This document shows positions 49,001-59,396 of a stretch of 64,000 nucleotides of DNA, piece after piece. This DNA comes from Amaranthus tricolor (lineage: Eukaryota; Streptophyta; Magnoliopsida; Caryophyllales; Amaranthaceae). Every line of letters starts with the position of its first letter. Within the stretch, counting starts at the first letter, position 1. The stretch spans positions 17,322,239-17,386,238 of the forward strand of contig NC_080052.1 in NCBI RefSeq assembly GCF_026212465.1. Reading direction: 5' to 3'. The notes beneath the pieces were generated by a model. That model was not told the DNA's origin. It saw nothing but the letters and a program-made list of their open reading frames with translations, and made no database searches. A program made the position numbers and the translations under genes.

Positions 49001-49407
49001 GCCTGTTTGAATTGGGTGTAACCCCAAATAAATCTTGTCCACTCTGTGGTGCTGAAAAGGAATCCATTGACCATTTGTTTTTTGCGTCCAGATTTAGTAA
49101 AACATGTTTAGATGCGGTTCTGAAATGGCTTGGGTCGAATATCTGACTACCTTCGCTGAGTAACATAGTTGCAAAAAAATGTAGAATGCCCACGACAAAG
49201 AAAACGTTGTTTTGCATCGCATTGAGTTGCCTAGTATACCAGATATGGCAAACCCGAAATGAAGCGATATGGCAAGCAAAAGTTAAGTCCACTGACATTG
49301 TCTTGAAGACTATCAAGTACAAAGTGAAAGCCCGATACATCACTATATGTGTCAAAGAGGATGATAGAGATACTAGTTGGATGTATACGATCATATATGA
49401 TGTATAG
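46076..49407 (+). pseudogene. LINE ORF2: endonuclease, reverse transcriptase, zf-RVT
   Basis: ATG at 46076 overlaps the ORF1 stop by 8 bases (ATGAATAA). The endonuclease opens ILAWNVRGLNKASKQDEV, with Glu in FGLLETKVK. Reverse transcriptase 47300-48180: IKAVMWSILDDKDPGLDGF, ITLIPKSACLNDPGDFRPIS, RSQGAFVAGRSILHNIL, AYDMMDWDFI (Asp), IRQGDLMFPLLF, and LIFTDDLMLMSKGD, where the catalytic box is FTDD instead of the usual FADD. It continues to KYLGVTLSS and, at 48900-49130, zf-RVT (RFILRLAFHNKLKTKDRL..CPLCGAEKESIDHLFF). At least ten stops or frame changes; inactive. ORF2 nicks the target and copies the RNA. Confidence 0.9.
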
Positions 49408-49634
49408 TTTTGGTTTTTTTGGATACTCCCATGGTTTCCTTAATTTTTTTGAGACCTTCACTCTATGTTCTATGCACAGGATGAATGCGGGTAGGAAATC
49501 CTTCCGAGAAGGTGTGCCTACTTAGCAATCAGATGCAGGAATTAGAAGTCAGTTGTGTCTGACTAGGCTATCTCTTGTACATGTTTTTGAGTTTTTTAAT
49601 AGAAAATTTCTTCTTCTTCCAAAAAAAAAATATA

Positions 49635-49639
<5 letters not shown>

Positions 49640-49687
<48 letters not shown>

Positions 49688-50442
49688 GACTACTTATATA
49701 CTAATACTAAACTAATACGACTAATAATAATACACTAATAAAACTAATTACATACCAATACAACACCAATAGTTTAATACGACTAATAATACATTAATTA
49801 ATACGACTAATAATGCACCAATATGAGTAATAATACACTAATGATACACTAATACGATTAATAATAATAATTATTATAATGCACCAACAAGACTAATAAT
49901 ATACTAACATAACTAATAATAAACTAATAATGCACTAATACGAGTAATATTACACTACGACTAATTACAATTTGAAGAAATTTAAAAAATTAGATTAGTA
50001 TCTTACACTATTATTGGTTTATAATTATAATTAAGATGTTTAATTTCAATACCAATATGACTAATTATGAACTAATACTACATTAATCCACTAATAATGC
50101 ACTAATACAACTAATATTATACTAACGATACACTAATACGACTAATAATACACTAATACGAGTAATAATATACAAATGCAACTAATAATATAGTAATACA
50201 ACTAATAATATAGTAATATACGACTTATAATATAGTAAAATACGACTAATAATATATTAATATCTAATAAGTGTTAGCTAAGTAATATATATTAATACGA
50301 GTAAAACTATTCTAATATACGACTAATTTTTATTGCATTTGGGAATATTAATTGACCAAATTTATTTTTAGTAATTTTGCAACTAATTTTTTTCAACTAA
50401 TTATAATTTTGTTTAACTTACTTTTAATAATTTTGTTCAAAT

Positions 50443-50525
<83 letters not shown>

Positions 50526-50990
50526 TAATCTTCTAAGAGTGTTACTATACTAATACGACTAATTATATACTAATACTATTAATAATACACTAATACAACT
50601 AATACTACACTTATACGTCTAATAAATATTAATAATGCACTAATACGATACGACTAATAATAAACTAATAATACAGTAATACGACTAATTAAATACTAAT
50701 ATTAAAATAATACAACTTATAATACACCAATACAACTAATAATATACTGATAATACACTAATACGAGTAATAATATACTAATGCAACTAATAATACAATA
50801 ATACGAGTAATAATATATTAATTATACATTAATTCGACTAATTATATAATAATACAACTAATGTTATACTAATGATACACTAATACTACTAACATACTAA
50901 TACTACACTAAGACGACTAATTACGACGTACTACATTTGATAATTTTAATCATAATAATAATAATAATATTACACTAAGTGGTAGGAGTG
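49640..50990. repeat. Degenerate ACTAATACGACTAATAAT array with (AAT)n cores
   Basis: About 1.3 kb built from TACTAATACGACTAATAAT-like units with TGCACTAAT variants, plus pure AAT tracts near 49650 and 50445-50520. No coding content. Confidence 0.85.
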
Positions 50991-51036
50991 TTATGTTATA
51001 AGTATACTAACATTACTTTAATTATCACTAAATAAC

Positions 51037-51150
51037 TAATGGCTTAGTGGTTGGAGTGTTGGTGTACCAACCTGGAGGTCTTGGGTTCAAATCCTATCTA
51101 AGGCATTTGTGTGGAATGAATGTTACTGATTGTTAACATTAAATCCATAT
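51037..51150 (+). repeat. tRNA-derived SINE-like fragment
   Basis: TGGCTTAGTGGTTGGAGTG resembles a pol III A box, and GGGTTCAAATCC about 40 bases later matches a B box. The anticodon arm is distorted and the acceptor stem does not pair, so it is not a functional tRNA gene. The tail is not defined. Confidence 0.45.
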
Positions 51151-51189
51151 TACTAGTTGAATTTCCCTGTTTACGAGTCTAATTATATA

Positions 51190-51413
51190 AATCATTTATA
51201 GCCACGCGTTTTGCATGTGGTAGATGAATATAATTTACAATGTGTCATTGTGCGTGGCAGAAGAATAAGATTAGCCACAGGTTATGCTTGTGGCAAAAGA
51301 ATATAATTATCCACCGGATCTACCGTGGCAAAAAAAAAAAGAGTTTATGCCACAACCATAATTTTCCCGTGACAACAATCTAGCCACGATCACTTGTGTC
51401 ATGATTTGTAGTA
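51190..51413. repeat. CACTA-type right terminus with TGCCAC/GTGGCA subterminal repeats
   Basis: Five or more GTGGCA/TGCCAC units, ending ATTTGTAGTAGTG, whose complement starts CACTACTACAAAT. Probably the partner of the repeats at 43430. Confidence 0.55.
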
Positions 51414-51523
51414 GTGCTACCTGGTACGTGAATTATGTTTCTTAAACAAGGGTGCTCAAACTTAGAAGGAGCATCTTATTTAACTTTGTATGATTTTATG
51501 TGTTGCGTGTGATCAACCTTATG
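51412..51523 (+). pseudogene. Second copy of a Copia pol C-terminal tail
   Basis: CTACCTGGTACG... through CTCAAACTTAG matches 43300-43412 (about 90% by eye). It abuts the CACTA-type terminus directly. Confidence 0.6.
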
Positions 51524-51989
51524 TTTTCGAGCCTTAACACTGTATGTCAATGACCTGACAACTTGGTTAAAGTGATCTGGTTTTTAAAGTATGATGTTAT
51601 GGATCAAAATATCTTTCTAGATTTTTTTGCGCAATATCTTTTCAAATATTTGGTTTTCAAAATTTAAAAGTTACGATGTTATGTAAATAAAAAAAATATT
51701 ATCTTTCTTTTTGAAAAAATTCTTATTTTGGAAATAAAATTATCTTTCAAAACATTTTCGTTTATGCTTTTCAAAACAAAATCATTACCTTAAATATATT
51801 AGTTACATTGCAAAGAGAATCCCTAACCAGTTTTTCCCTCCCGTAACTATCCCATCATGTTGTTTAAACTATCACTCCCCTCTCCCATCACATCATCATA
51901 CAAACACCATTATTACCCCCTCTAAACTGTCTTCTTTAACCCCTATTTAACCACTACCCATGTAACTTCCTCATTTCACCATTAACCTT
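51524..51989. other. AT-rich then pyrimidine-rich leader-like sequence
   Basis: No coding frame. From 51820 it is rich in C and T, resembling the leader ahead of the other two third-ORF-type genes. Confidence 0.45.
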
Positions 51990-53345
51990 CAGAAATTACA
52001 ACGTCCCATATCTTAACCCTCTCTTTCTTAACCAAAAACCTCAACAATTATCATTAGTGGCCCCTCCCAAACAAAAAACCCAGCATCAAAAGGTAAAGCC
52101 CTTGTACAATCAACCCCTAGAACCTATAAATGCGGGCAGAATAAGGTGTATAATGTAGATTCATTGTCTGCACCATCTGGGTCAGACAATTATAGTTCTT
52201 CTTGCAATGATTCCCAACCACGGATCACTATAGTGAACTCCTTTACTATTGATGATTCATGGTTTGAGGAGATGTTCATAACCGTGAAATCTGTTCTACT
52301 AATTTTCTTAACATAGACTTTTTTAAGAAACGAAAATTTCATTGCATCGATCTTTTTCAATCTTCTCCATTATGGAACATTATAAACTGTGGTAAGGAAC
52401 AATACCTTCTTTCTACTCCCTTCTTTTATGCTAATCTTCAAATTATTAATGAAAAAAGTTGTCTTCTTTACTTTTCTAAAGTGAAAAATTAATCCTTCTC
52501 TTTTACCAAAATGCTCATTGGCAAAATTTTGGGTGTTCCTTCTAGGAATCACACAAATTTAGAAAAACAAAAGGCCACTTATGTTTCGAGAGCCTAAATT
52601 GAATTCCTCAACATTCTTCGTCCTTACCCTAAGAAACCTACACATAACATCTTTAATCGTGAGGGTAAGGTTCTACATAAAATCATCCAAGGTGTTTTAT
52701 CTGTCGAAGGACCATCGCTAACCAAGTTCTTCAATCAACCTTGTCCATCATGGACAATATCTTGCATGAGGTTGAACCCGATATTCCTTAGCTTACTATC
52801 ACCTCTATGCACACGGCCATAACGAGCAAGAAAGACTCTCTGCTCTCTTTTGCTAAAGTCCTCCCCTTGATATTTTCTCACTTTGATATAAACTTAGAGG
52901 ATGAGGAAAAGGAAAAGGTTGTTGGACGTTTTGATGAAAAGGCCTTGAAGAACTTCGACATTTCTAAGGATGATAGAGCATGGGGAAAAGGAAAGGGTTG
53001 TTGGACCTCTAATGTTATGAACTTTAAACCCCCGTCTTTCACAAATGAAAAATTTGAGTGTTTGTGTCAAGAGGTAGAGAAGATGCCTACAAAATTAGGG
53101 CTACTCAGTATGTTGGTTCAGGCTAGATTTAAAGAGCAAATCAAAGATTTTAAGCACACACTACGTTTATATATACAAAATTGAGGGGTTTTGGGGTCTG
53201 AGTAAAGTAGTTTGGTGCTACAGGTGAGCCTTATAAAGTAGGAGGTGTGGAAGAAAAGAAGAAAGGGAAGGAGAAGAAAAAAAGAAAAGAACGAAGAGGA
53301 GAAGAAGAAGAAGAAGAAGAAGAAGAAGAAGAAAAAGAAGAAAAA
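51990..53345 (+). pseudogene. Degenerate 'plant transposon protein' gene with Glu/Lys-rich tail
   Basis: In shifting frames: FFKKRKFHCIDLFQSSPLW, STPFFYANLQIINEKSCLLY, MLIGKILGVPSRN, NREGKVLHKIIQGVLSVEGP. The largest open piece, 52807-53184, contains LSFAKVLPLIFSHFDINLED. A purine tract at 53258-53350 encodes a Glu/Lys-rich tail. The FYANL, xxxGVP and late acidic tail are laid out as in the Sirevirus third ORF (9490-10998). Family membership is by eye only; it clearly cannot make a full protein. It ends 40 bp before the Tat LTR. Confidence 0.5.
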
Positions 53346-53383
53346 GAGTGATAAAGGTAAAGCTTAGCCCTGATAATGCTAAT

Positions 53384-54955
53384 TGATGTGCTTGTTTAAG
53401 AGCATGTTTATAACGTCGTTGTAATGTCAAGTCTTGCGGTTTTAGATTAACATTATGCACATTACGCGTGATTTTACCTTGATCTTGTCTTCAAGTTGTT
53501 TTAAGGTCATTTCAGGTGTTTTCAAAGAAATCAAGGTCAATTACGTTGTGTTCAAGGCTTGGACACCCTTGTCAAGGGTTAGATGCGCATATTTGAGCTT
53601 TGGCATGCATTCCAAGTCATTTTTATAGGACTCGTAAAACTCAAAATCCAATAGATACTTCAACGAAGCTGTAAACCAAAGTTCTATGTCTGATTCGTCT
53701 GAACCCATGCTTCATTCAGCCGAATGGAAGTGCAGCACTCGAGACTTTGCATCAAAACTCTCTAGAATGAGCGAATACATACACATTCGGGAGATTGAGG
53801 CCCCATTCGGCCGAATGAGACCTCATTCCGTCGATTGGAGGTGAGCTAATCATCTATGAAGGCTTGGACCTTTTAGAAACATCGAATGTCACTCCCTTCG
53901 ATCGAATGGATGCTCATTCGGTCGAATGAGCTGTCCATTTGGTCGAATGGAGCCCAGTTTACACGAATCAATTACTTCGTCAAAGCTTTTCCTCGAGGGT
54001 TCTTTTAGGGTTTTAACCCCTTAATGTTTTTAGGCTATAAATACCCATTTTTCTGCATTTAAACCCTATGCCTACTTTGAGAGCTCTTGTGCCTCATCTT
54101 AGAACATCAGTTTTTGCTTTCTTTCTTTCATTTATGCCCTATTTTAGACTTTAGATTTAAAGCTTTCAATCTATTGCTTTGCATTACATTTCAAGTTCTT
54201 TCTTTCTTCAAGCATTTAAATTCAAGTATTGTATTTTGGATTAAAGCTTTCTTTTCATTCAAGCACTTTGGTTTATGTAAGTTTTCATTCCATTATGCTT
54301 TTATGTCGTTTAATGCGTTTATTTATTTATGCTTTTATCTCTAGTTCATTTACATTAAAGGTCTTTATGCTTTATATCATGTCTTTGTTTATCACTCTTT
54401 CCCTAGTTGTTATTAGCATATGTGAGTAGTTTCTTTAGGGGTTTGACTAGGGAAACCGTAGGATTGGTCTTGCTCTTCATTGTGCAGGATTAGGGTTTGA
54501 GATGTATGATGATTGCTTGATTGATATTCAGCACAAATCTTGTCCTGCCATTCCTTAGGATACATAGGGCGATTATAGGTCGTTCGTGTGACTTGTGGGG
54601 TCACCAACTTCCTTTTGTCACCTTGAGTTTCTTGATTTATTGTTGTTCGATCTCCCTTGACCTAGCTTATCTCATGGTTTTATTGACCTTCCTAGGGTAA
54701 ACCTAATCTATTCCTGTTTGGCTTTCATTGCTTTACATAGCTTTAAACTCTTGCTTTACCTTTTAGTCATTAGATTAGTTTAAACAACCTTCTAACCATA
54801 TAACCTCTCTACACCAAGTCTTGAATCTTGCATCCCTTGCCCTTGAGGTTCGATCCCCGACTTACCATTACACTAGTTGTAGTAGTATTAAGGTGTTTAC
54901 AAGTATTGTTTGTTTAACTAGTCTTTTAGTAAACGACGCTAAAAGCCAGCTAACA
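53384..54955 (+). repeat. 5' LTR of a Tat-type Ty3/Gypsy element
   Basis: TGATGTGCTTG...GCTAACA, 1572 bp. ATTCGGCCGAATG-type palindromes at about 53693-53945, TATA box TATAAATAC at 54036-54044, T-rich leader, GAGGTTCGATCCCCGACTTACC at about 54845. Aligns with the solo LTR at 40091. A primer site and gag follow, so this is the 5' LTR; the 3' LTR is not in the window. Confidence 0.9.
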
Positions 54956-54958
54956 AAA

Positions 54959-54976
54959 TGGCGTCATTGCCGGGGA
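54959..54976 (+). promoter_or_regulatory. Tat-type primer binding site
   Basis: TGGCGTCATTGCCGGGGA, two mismatches from the TGGCGCCGTTGCCGGGGA site (tRNA-Asp type) usual in Tat/Athila elements. Confidence 0.93.
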
Positions 54977-55319
54977 CAAGGCGTTTTGTTCAGATTTGTT
55001 TTTGATGTAGATTATTTTTCGTTTTATTCTTGTTTATTTGTTTCATAATCTTGCTTGTCAGTGCTTACACTTGGTTTCTAGTGTTGTTTGTATGCACCAT
55101 AACACGCACACATCAAATCAACAACTAGTGCTGTAAAACCTTGGGATAATGAAGGCAAGCTCCAACCCAAACTCAATATCAACCAACCACTCCTGACCCT
55201 CCTACACCACCAATGGCGAAAAATCAACAGTGATTTAGTCAATTTGGGACACCTGGGTCCCAGAAATTTCAAGGGGATGTCGTGCTACCCATAGCTCCAA
55301 CTCCATACTAAATACATCC

Positions 55320-55850
55320 ACAGTTCACCCGGATGGTGAAGAAGACTCCCTTTTGTGGTTTGAAGAAAATGCCCCCTCCAACACTTGGAGGCATTCTTAG
55401 ATATTTGCGGGCTCATTCCTCCATGCCCTAATAGCCCAGACTATGTGTGGATGCGCCTTTTTCATTTGAGTCTAGTGGTTATGCCAAGGATTGGTATAAA
55501 TCCTTAAAGCCCAACACCATCACTAGTTGGGCTCAATTAATAACGGCTTTTCTAGAAAGGTTTTATCCCACAATTCAACGCAAGATTAGTGCAAGAGAAT
55601 AATGTCATTTAATCAAGAGGGTGATGAGAACCTTAGTATTACATGGAGTCGGTTTAAAAGAATCATTAGAGCATGTCCCCATCATGAGTACGGGGAGAAC
55701 CATCTCAATACATTTTTCTATGATGGTCTTAATGACTCCACCAAGGCCTTTCTAGACTCGGTGGTTTGTGGACAACTCTCAAAAATCTCAAGCAATCAAG
55801 TGAAGGCAAGGATCGAAGAGGTGGCCAAAAATCTCAAGCAATCTCAAGCA
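55320..55850 (+). pseudogene. gag: Tat-type gag fragment
   Basis: RLFHLSLVVMPRIG / YAKDWYKSLKPNTITSWAQL in neighbouring frames, then AFLERFYPTIQRKISARE and a stop. Next, FNQEGDENLSITWSRFKRII, ACPHHEYGENHLNTFFYDGL and STKAFLDSVVCGQLS match the Tat/Athila capsid order (RFKxxxRxCPHH, FYxGL, xxxDxxxxG). The frame breaks once near 55600. Sequence of the element ends at about 55850, where the hAT copy begins. Confidence 0.85.
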
Positions 55851-55856
55851 ATCATC

Positions 55857-57973
55857 TTAGCTTATTATGTTAGCTATTACGGAATTATAATAAGAGGGAC
55901 GTGCCGAGACGCTAACACGCCTAGATTTATCGCGACTTGGGTTATATACACTAGCATAGTAATCATAAAGTTCTGCTAAAAGTTTTTTACAAGTTCCAAC
56001 ATATTTATGTACATCACTAGGCGGGCGATCTAATGATTGGTAGTAAAATCCAATTACTTTAGTAAGGACTTCTGTCTTAAAACATGGGTCTAAAATTGTC
56101 GCAATTCCATAAATAAAAGGAAAATCAGTAAAATATGTCTTCCACTTATCCATCATATCTGCAAGAATCGGCTTTAAATATGGGTTAGTATCATCATGCG
56201 AATGTTTAAGAAGATGATAAAAAATAGTAATACACTTACTTATTACTAAGTGGACGTTTGGTTCGTAAACATATGAAAAAATCTTAGTTTTGTGGTCATA
56301 CGCTTCTAATATTTTCTGTACACCTATAGCTAGTTCCGATGTGTCATCACTTATATAGCTATCTGTACACTCACTATAAAGTTGTGTTATAACTGGACAA
56401 TAAGCAATCGCTTTTCTTAATAAATCGTTGGTTGAGCCCCAACGTGTAGGAGTATCTAATGACCAATACACTTTTTTTAGTTGATAATGGTCAGATAATT
56501 GCTTATATCTTCTCTTTATGTGTCCAATTCTAAGCCACTTCACTATGTCTCTAATGGGATCTAATAAATCACTTAATTGTTTTATACCTGCTTGGCAAGA
56601 TCAGTTTACTATATGAGCACAACAACGTACGTGTAATAATCTACCCCCAAGGATAAAACTAAATGCAGGTTCGTTATACAAAAGTTTGATGCATTTAATG
56701 TTAGCGGTTGCATTATCGGTAGAACAACAAAATATCTTATCTAATAAGTTCCATTCTTTACATATCTCTATTAATCTGTATTTTATGTTTTCACCTGTAT
56801 GTCTTTCGAGCATTGCCTCAAAAGCAATTATTTTTTTTTGAATAATCCAATTTTGATCTATCCAATGTGCTGTTACACACATATAAGCTTCTAAATGTGG
56901 GGGAGCAGACCAAATATCAGTTGTTATGCTAACCCTACCATTAAAAGATTTAAACATTTCTACTAATTCATAGCGCATTGATTCATATTATTTAATTGTG
57001 CGTCGTTTAAGAGTGTTCCTAGGGATTGCTCTATATTGTGGTTGCAAAGTTTTTCTAGTGTAATGCTCGTATGCCCTACTTTCACCATGGTTAAATGACA
57101 ATTCATCACAAATTAAATATTTAGAAAATTCATCAATCATATCATTACGATTATATTTAAAAGGCATACCTGTCATGAGTTTCTTTTGTGATTCCATGCT
57201 TCTTTGCCAAATGTTTGTTAAAAGATCCCGTACCACCACCAAACACGTTCAAAACACAATAAATGAATTTTTAATACATTCTTGATTTATAAAATATGAA
57301 TATCATGTATGTATAAAAAACTTAAAAAGTATTTACCTCTGGTGAAATTTTATGAAACTAAGGGCTTTACTCCTTGACTTTCACAAATTTGACAAGTGCA
57401 TAAGAAAACATCTGGATTGTCGGTTGGTTCTTTTGAAAAATACGACCACACATATGAAACAGCTCTACCACTAGGAGTTGGAATTGCCGGAAAAGGTTGT
57501 CTTACTGGTTCATCTTCATCTAAATTTAAATATAAAGGCATACTCAAATACCACAATATATAAATAAATAATAATTTAAAATTTAATCAATTTGAAGAAT
57601 AAAATTATAAAACTAACCGATAGTTTGGAAATTGACTCGTTTACCACGAGCTTGTCTTTGTTATTGTTGTTGTAGTTGCTCTTCATGTGATCTTGTTGAT
57701 GACTGTCGAGATCTATGTATCCCAATAGGGGTCGTTGGTTCCTCTTCTTGTTCTTCTTCTTCATCAATTTGTATGACTTTTCCACTTCTTCAGCATAGTC
57801 GTGTAATTCTTAGTCGTACCCTTCTGGATAATTTGGTTCATAATTATAATTACTAATCGAAGGTGTTGTTGATACCGACGGAGTTGAAGTGGCCTTTCTT
57901 TTGGAGCTAGAACCTCCAAATGATTTTGCCACTTTAGTAACTTTTTAGAGGCTTTTTTCAAAAAATAAGACAT
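55857..57973 (-). pseudogene. hAT transposase (BED finger, RNase H-like core), broken
   Basis: ATG at 57973 (MSYFLKKASK). A frame break soon after leads into a Ser/Thr-rich region and Lys-rich coil (57576-57785). The BED finger is AVSYVWSYFSKEP..CTCQIC (57350-57556), and its His pair is in FNKHLAKKHG, reached after an interrupted stretch at 57250-57350 that may be an intron. The catalytic core is ISITTDIWSAPPHLEAYMCVTAHW (Asp), FCCSTDNATANIK (Asp), LHVRCCAHIVN, then TPTRWGSTNDLL and DPCFKTEVL. The stop after THIVN-type sequence and other breaks make it inactive. The final Dimer_Tnp_hAT domain is absent. Confidence 0.88.
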
Positions 57974-58199
57974 GATAATATTGAAATAATAATAGAATTA
58001 AGAAATAAGTAAATAGTTAATAGACTAATTACGTAATTAACTATATTAATTAAAAGACTAATTATGTAATTAAGAGAATAATTGCGTAATTAAGTAATTA
58101 AGTAGAGAGAGTAAGTAGAGAGAGTAGGAGAAGAGATGAGTTGTGAATGAAAATGGTTGAAAGTGATGTATATTTATAGAAAAAATTGCAACGCTAGTT

Positions 58200-58516
58200 A
58201 ACGGCTATTTTTCGGTTCGGTTCCATGGATCCGTTGGGCCGGTTCACCCGGACCGGTTCCGGTTCCGGTTCATGGAACCGTTGGGCCGGTTCACCGGACC
58301 GGTTCCGGTTCCAGCCCGCGGTTCTTAGGTTCGGTTCAAGCAGTTTTTTTTCGACGGTTTCACGGTTCTGGCAACTTTTTTTCAGGCGGTTTCACGGTTC
58401 CGCGGTTCGGGCCGGTTCGAAACTTGTCGCAAACGGTTCCGGTTCCGTTTCCGGGACGGTTTCAAGCGGTTCGGGACTGGTTCGGTTTCGGGTAACCCGC
58501 TCTGTGGCCATCCCTA
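58200..58516. repeat. GC-rich GGTTCCGG/CCGGTTC repeats at the hAT end
   Basis: More than 20 copies of GGTTC or CCGGTT in a 300-bp patch of high GC in an otherwise AT-rich window, able to form multiple hairpins. Likely transposase-binding subterminal repeats; the open frame across it is a by-product. Confidence 0.85.
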
Positions 58517-59396
58517 CTTATAACATAGTAGTATATAATACTTTAAACATTTTGTCTCATATCAGCTTCTTCATCTTCAAAACCCACTGTTCCTTTTGCC
58601 TCAACCCACGAAATTTTCCATTAACCTTCTTCAAGCTTTTGCTCTCTTCTGCAAGCTTGATTTGCTTCCTCATTTTGAAACCCACAAATTTCTATTGTCT
58701 CTTCTTCTTCTTCTTCAAGCTTTTGCTCTCTTCTTCATTTGAAACCCAGAAAACTAACTTTGAAACCAACGAAATTTTCCATTCTTTCTTCTTCTTCATT
58801 TGCTTCAAGCTTCAAGGTTTTGCATTGTCTCTTCATTCAAGGTATATTGTTCACGAAACCAACTAATTTTGTTTTTCATATTTCATTGTAGGTCAGATTG
58901 TAATTATTCTTCATCTAGATACACAAGGTAATTTCTGTTGATTCCAATTTTATTGTTATTCATAATTTTAGGGTTAAATGATTTTGTTTTATTATATGTA
59001 TTTTGAATATGATTTTTTTTTAAATGTAGTTGTATTGAAGTATGAAATTTTTTCAAGTTTATATTATATGTTTGTTGATTCTTTTGATATATGAGTGTTT
59101 TGTTTAAAATTGAGATTTTGGTACAAATATGTTCTGTTATTAGAATATAGATAATTTGAACAATTTAAAGAATATGAAGATTAATTAAGGTTCAATGGAT
59201 GTTGTTTTATTATTAGGGTTCAATGAATGATTATTACTTAGTTCTAGGATTAAATGTATGATTATTACTTAGATTTAGAGTTAAATAGGTTTAAGAATAT
59301 ATTTTGATTATTACTTAGTTTTAGGGTTAATTAGGGTTAATTATGTATATATTGACAAATAATTATTAATTTTATTTTTAATTAATCACACTTAGG
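58517..59396 (+). other. Upstream region of the second CACTA transposase
   Basis: AT-rich, with short TTCTTCTTCAAGCTTTTGC repeats near 58630 and 58715. Corresponds to the leader of the first element. No gene. Confidence 0.5.

Larger units (their letters stand above)
44936..49630 (+). mobile_element. LINE (non-LTR retrotransposon), decayed
   Basis: Contains a 5' leader, ORF1 with a DUF4283-like segment, ORF2 with endonuclease, reverse transcriptase and zf-RVT, and an A-run (about 49620). Both flanks are (AAT)n/ACTAAT repeat, so it landed in that array; the target duplication cannot be told from the repeat. Length (~4.7 kb) is slightly short for a plant L1, because ORF1 is shortened. Multiple stops and frameshifts. 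Confidence 0.9.
55857..58516 (-). mobile_element. hAT transposon, truncated at its 3' side
   Basis: The right end (minus-strand start) is TAGGGATGGCCACAGAG, a hAT-style terminus, ending at 58516. The interior encodes a BED-finger transposase. No matching terminus is found near 55850, and the C-terminal dimerisation domain is missing, so the far end is lost. The terminal 300 bp are dominated by GGTTCCGG/CCGGTTCC repeats. Confidence 0.8.

Noticed and set aside
51037..51108. Functional tRNA gene
   Set aside because: Acceptor and T stems do not pair and the anticodon loop is malformed.
53218..53460. Leu-rich frame antisense to a GAA tract
   Set aside because: Low-complexity artefact crossing the LTR start at 53384.
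58225..58866. 213-codon plus-strand frame
   Set aside because: Runs across the GC-rich hAT end into unrelated sequence; composition reflects GGTTCCGG repeats.
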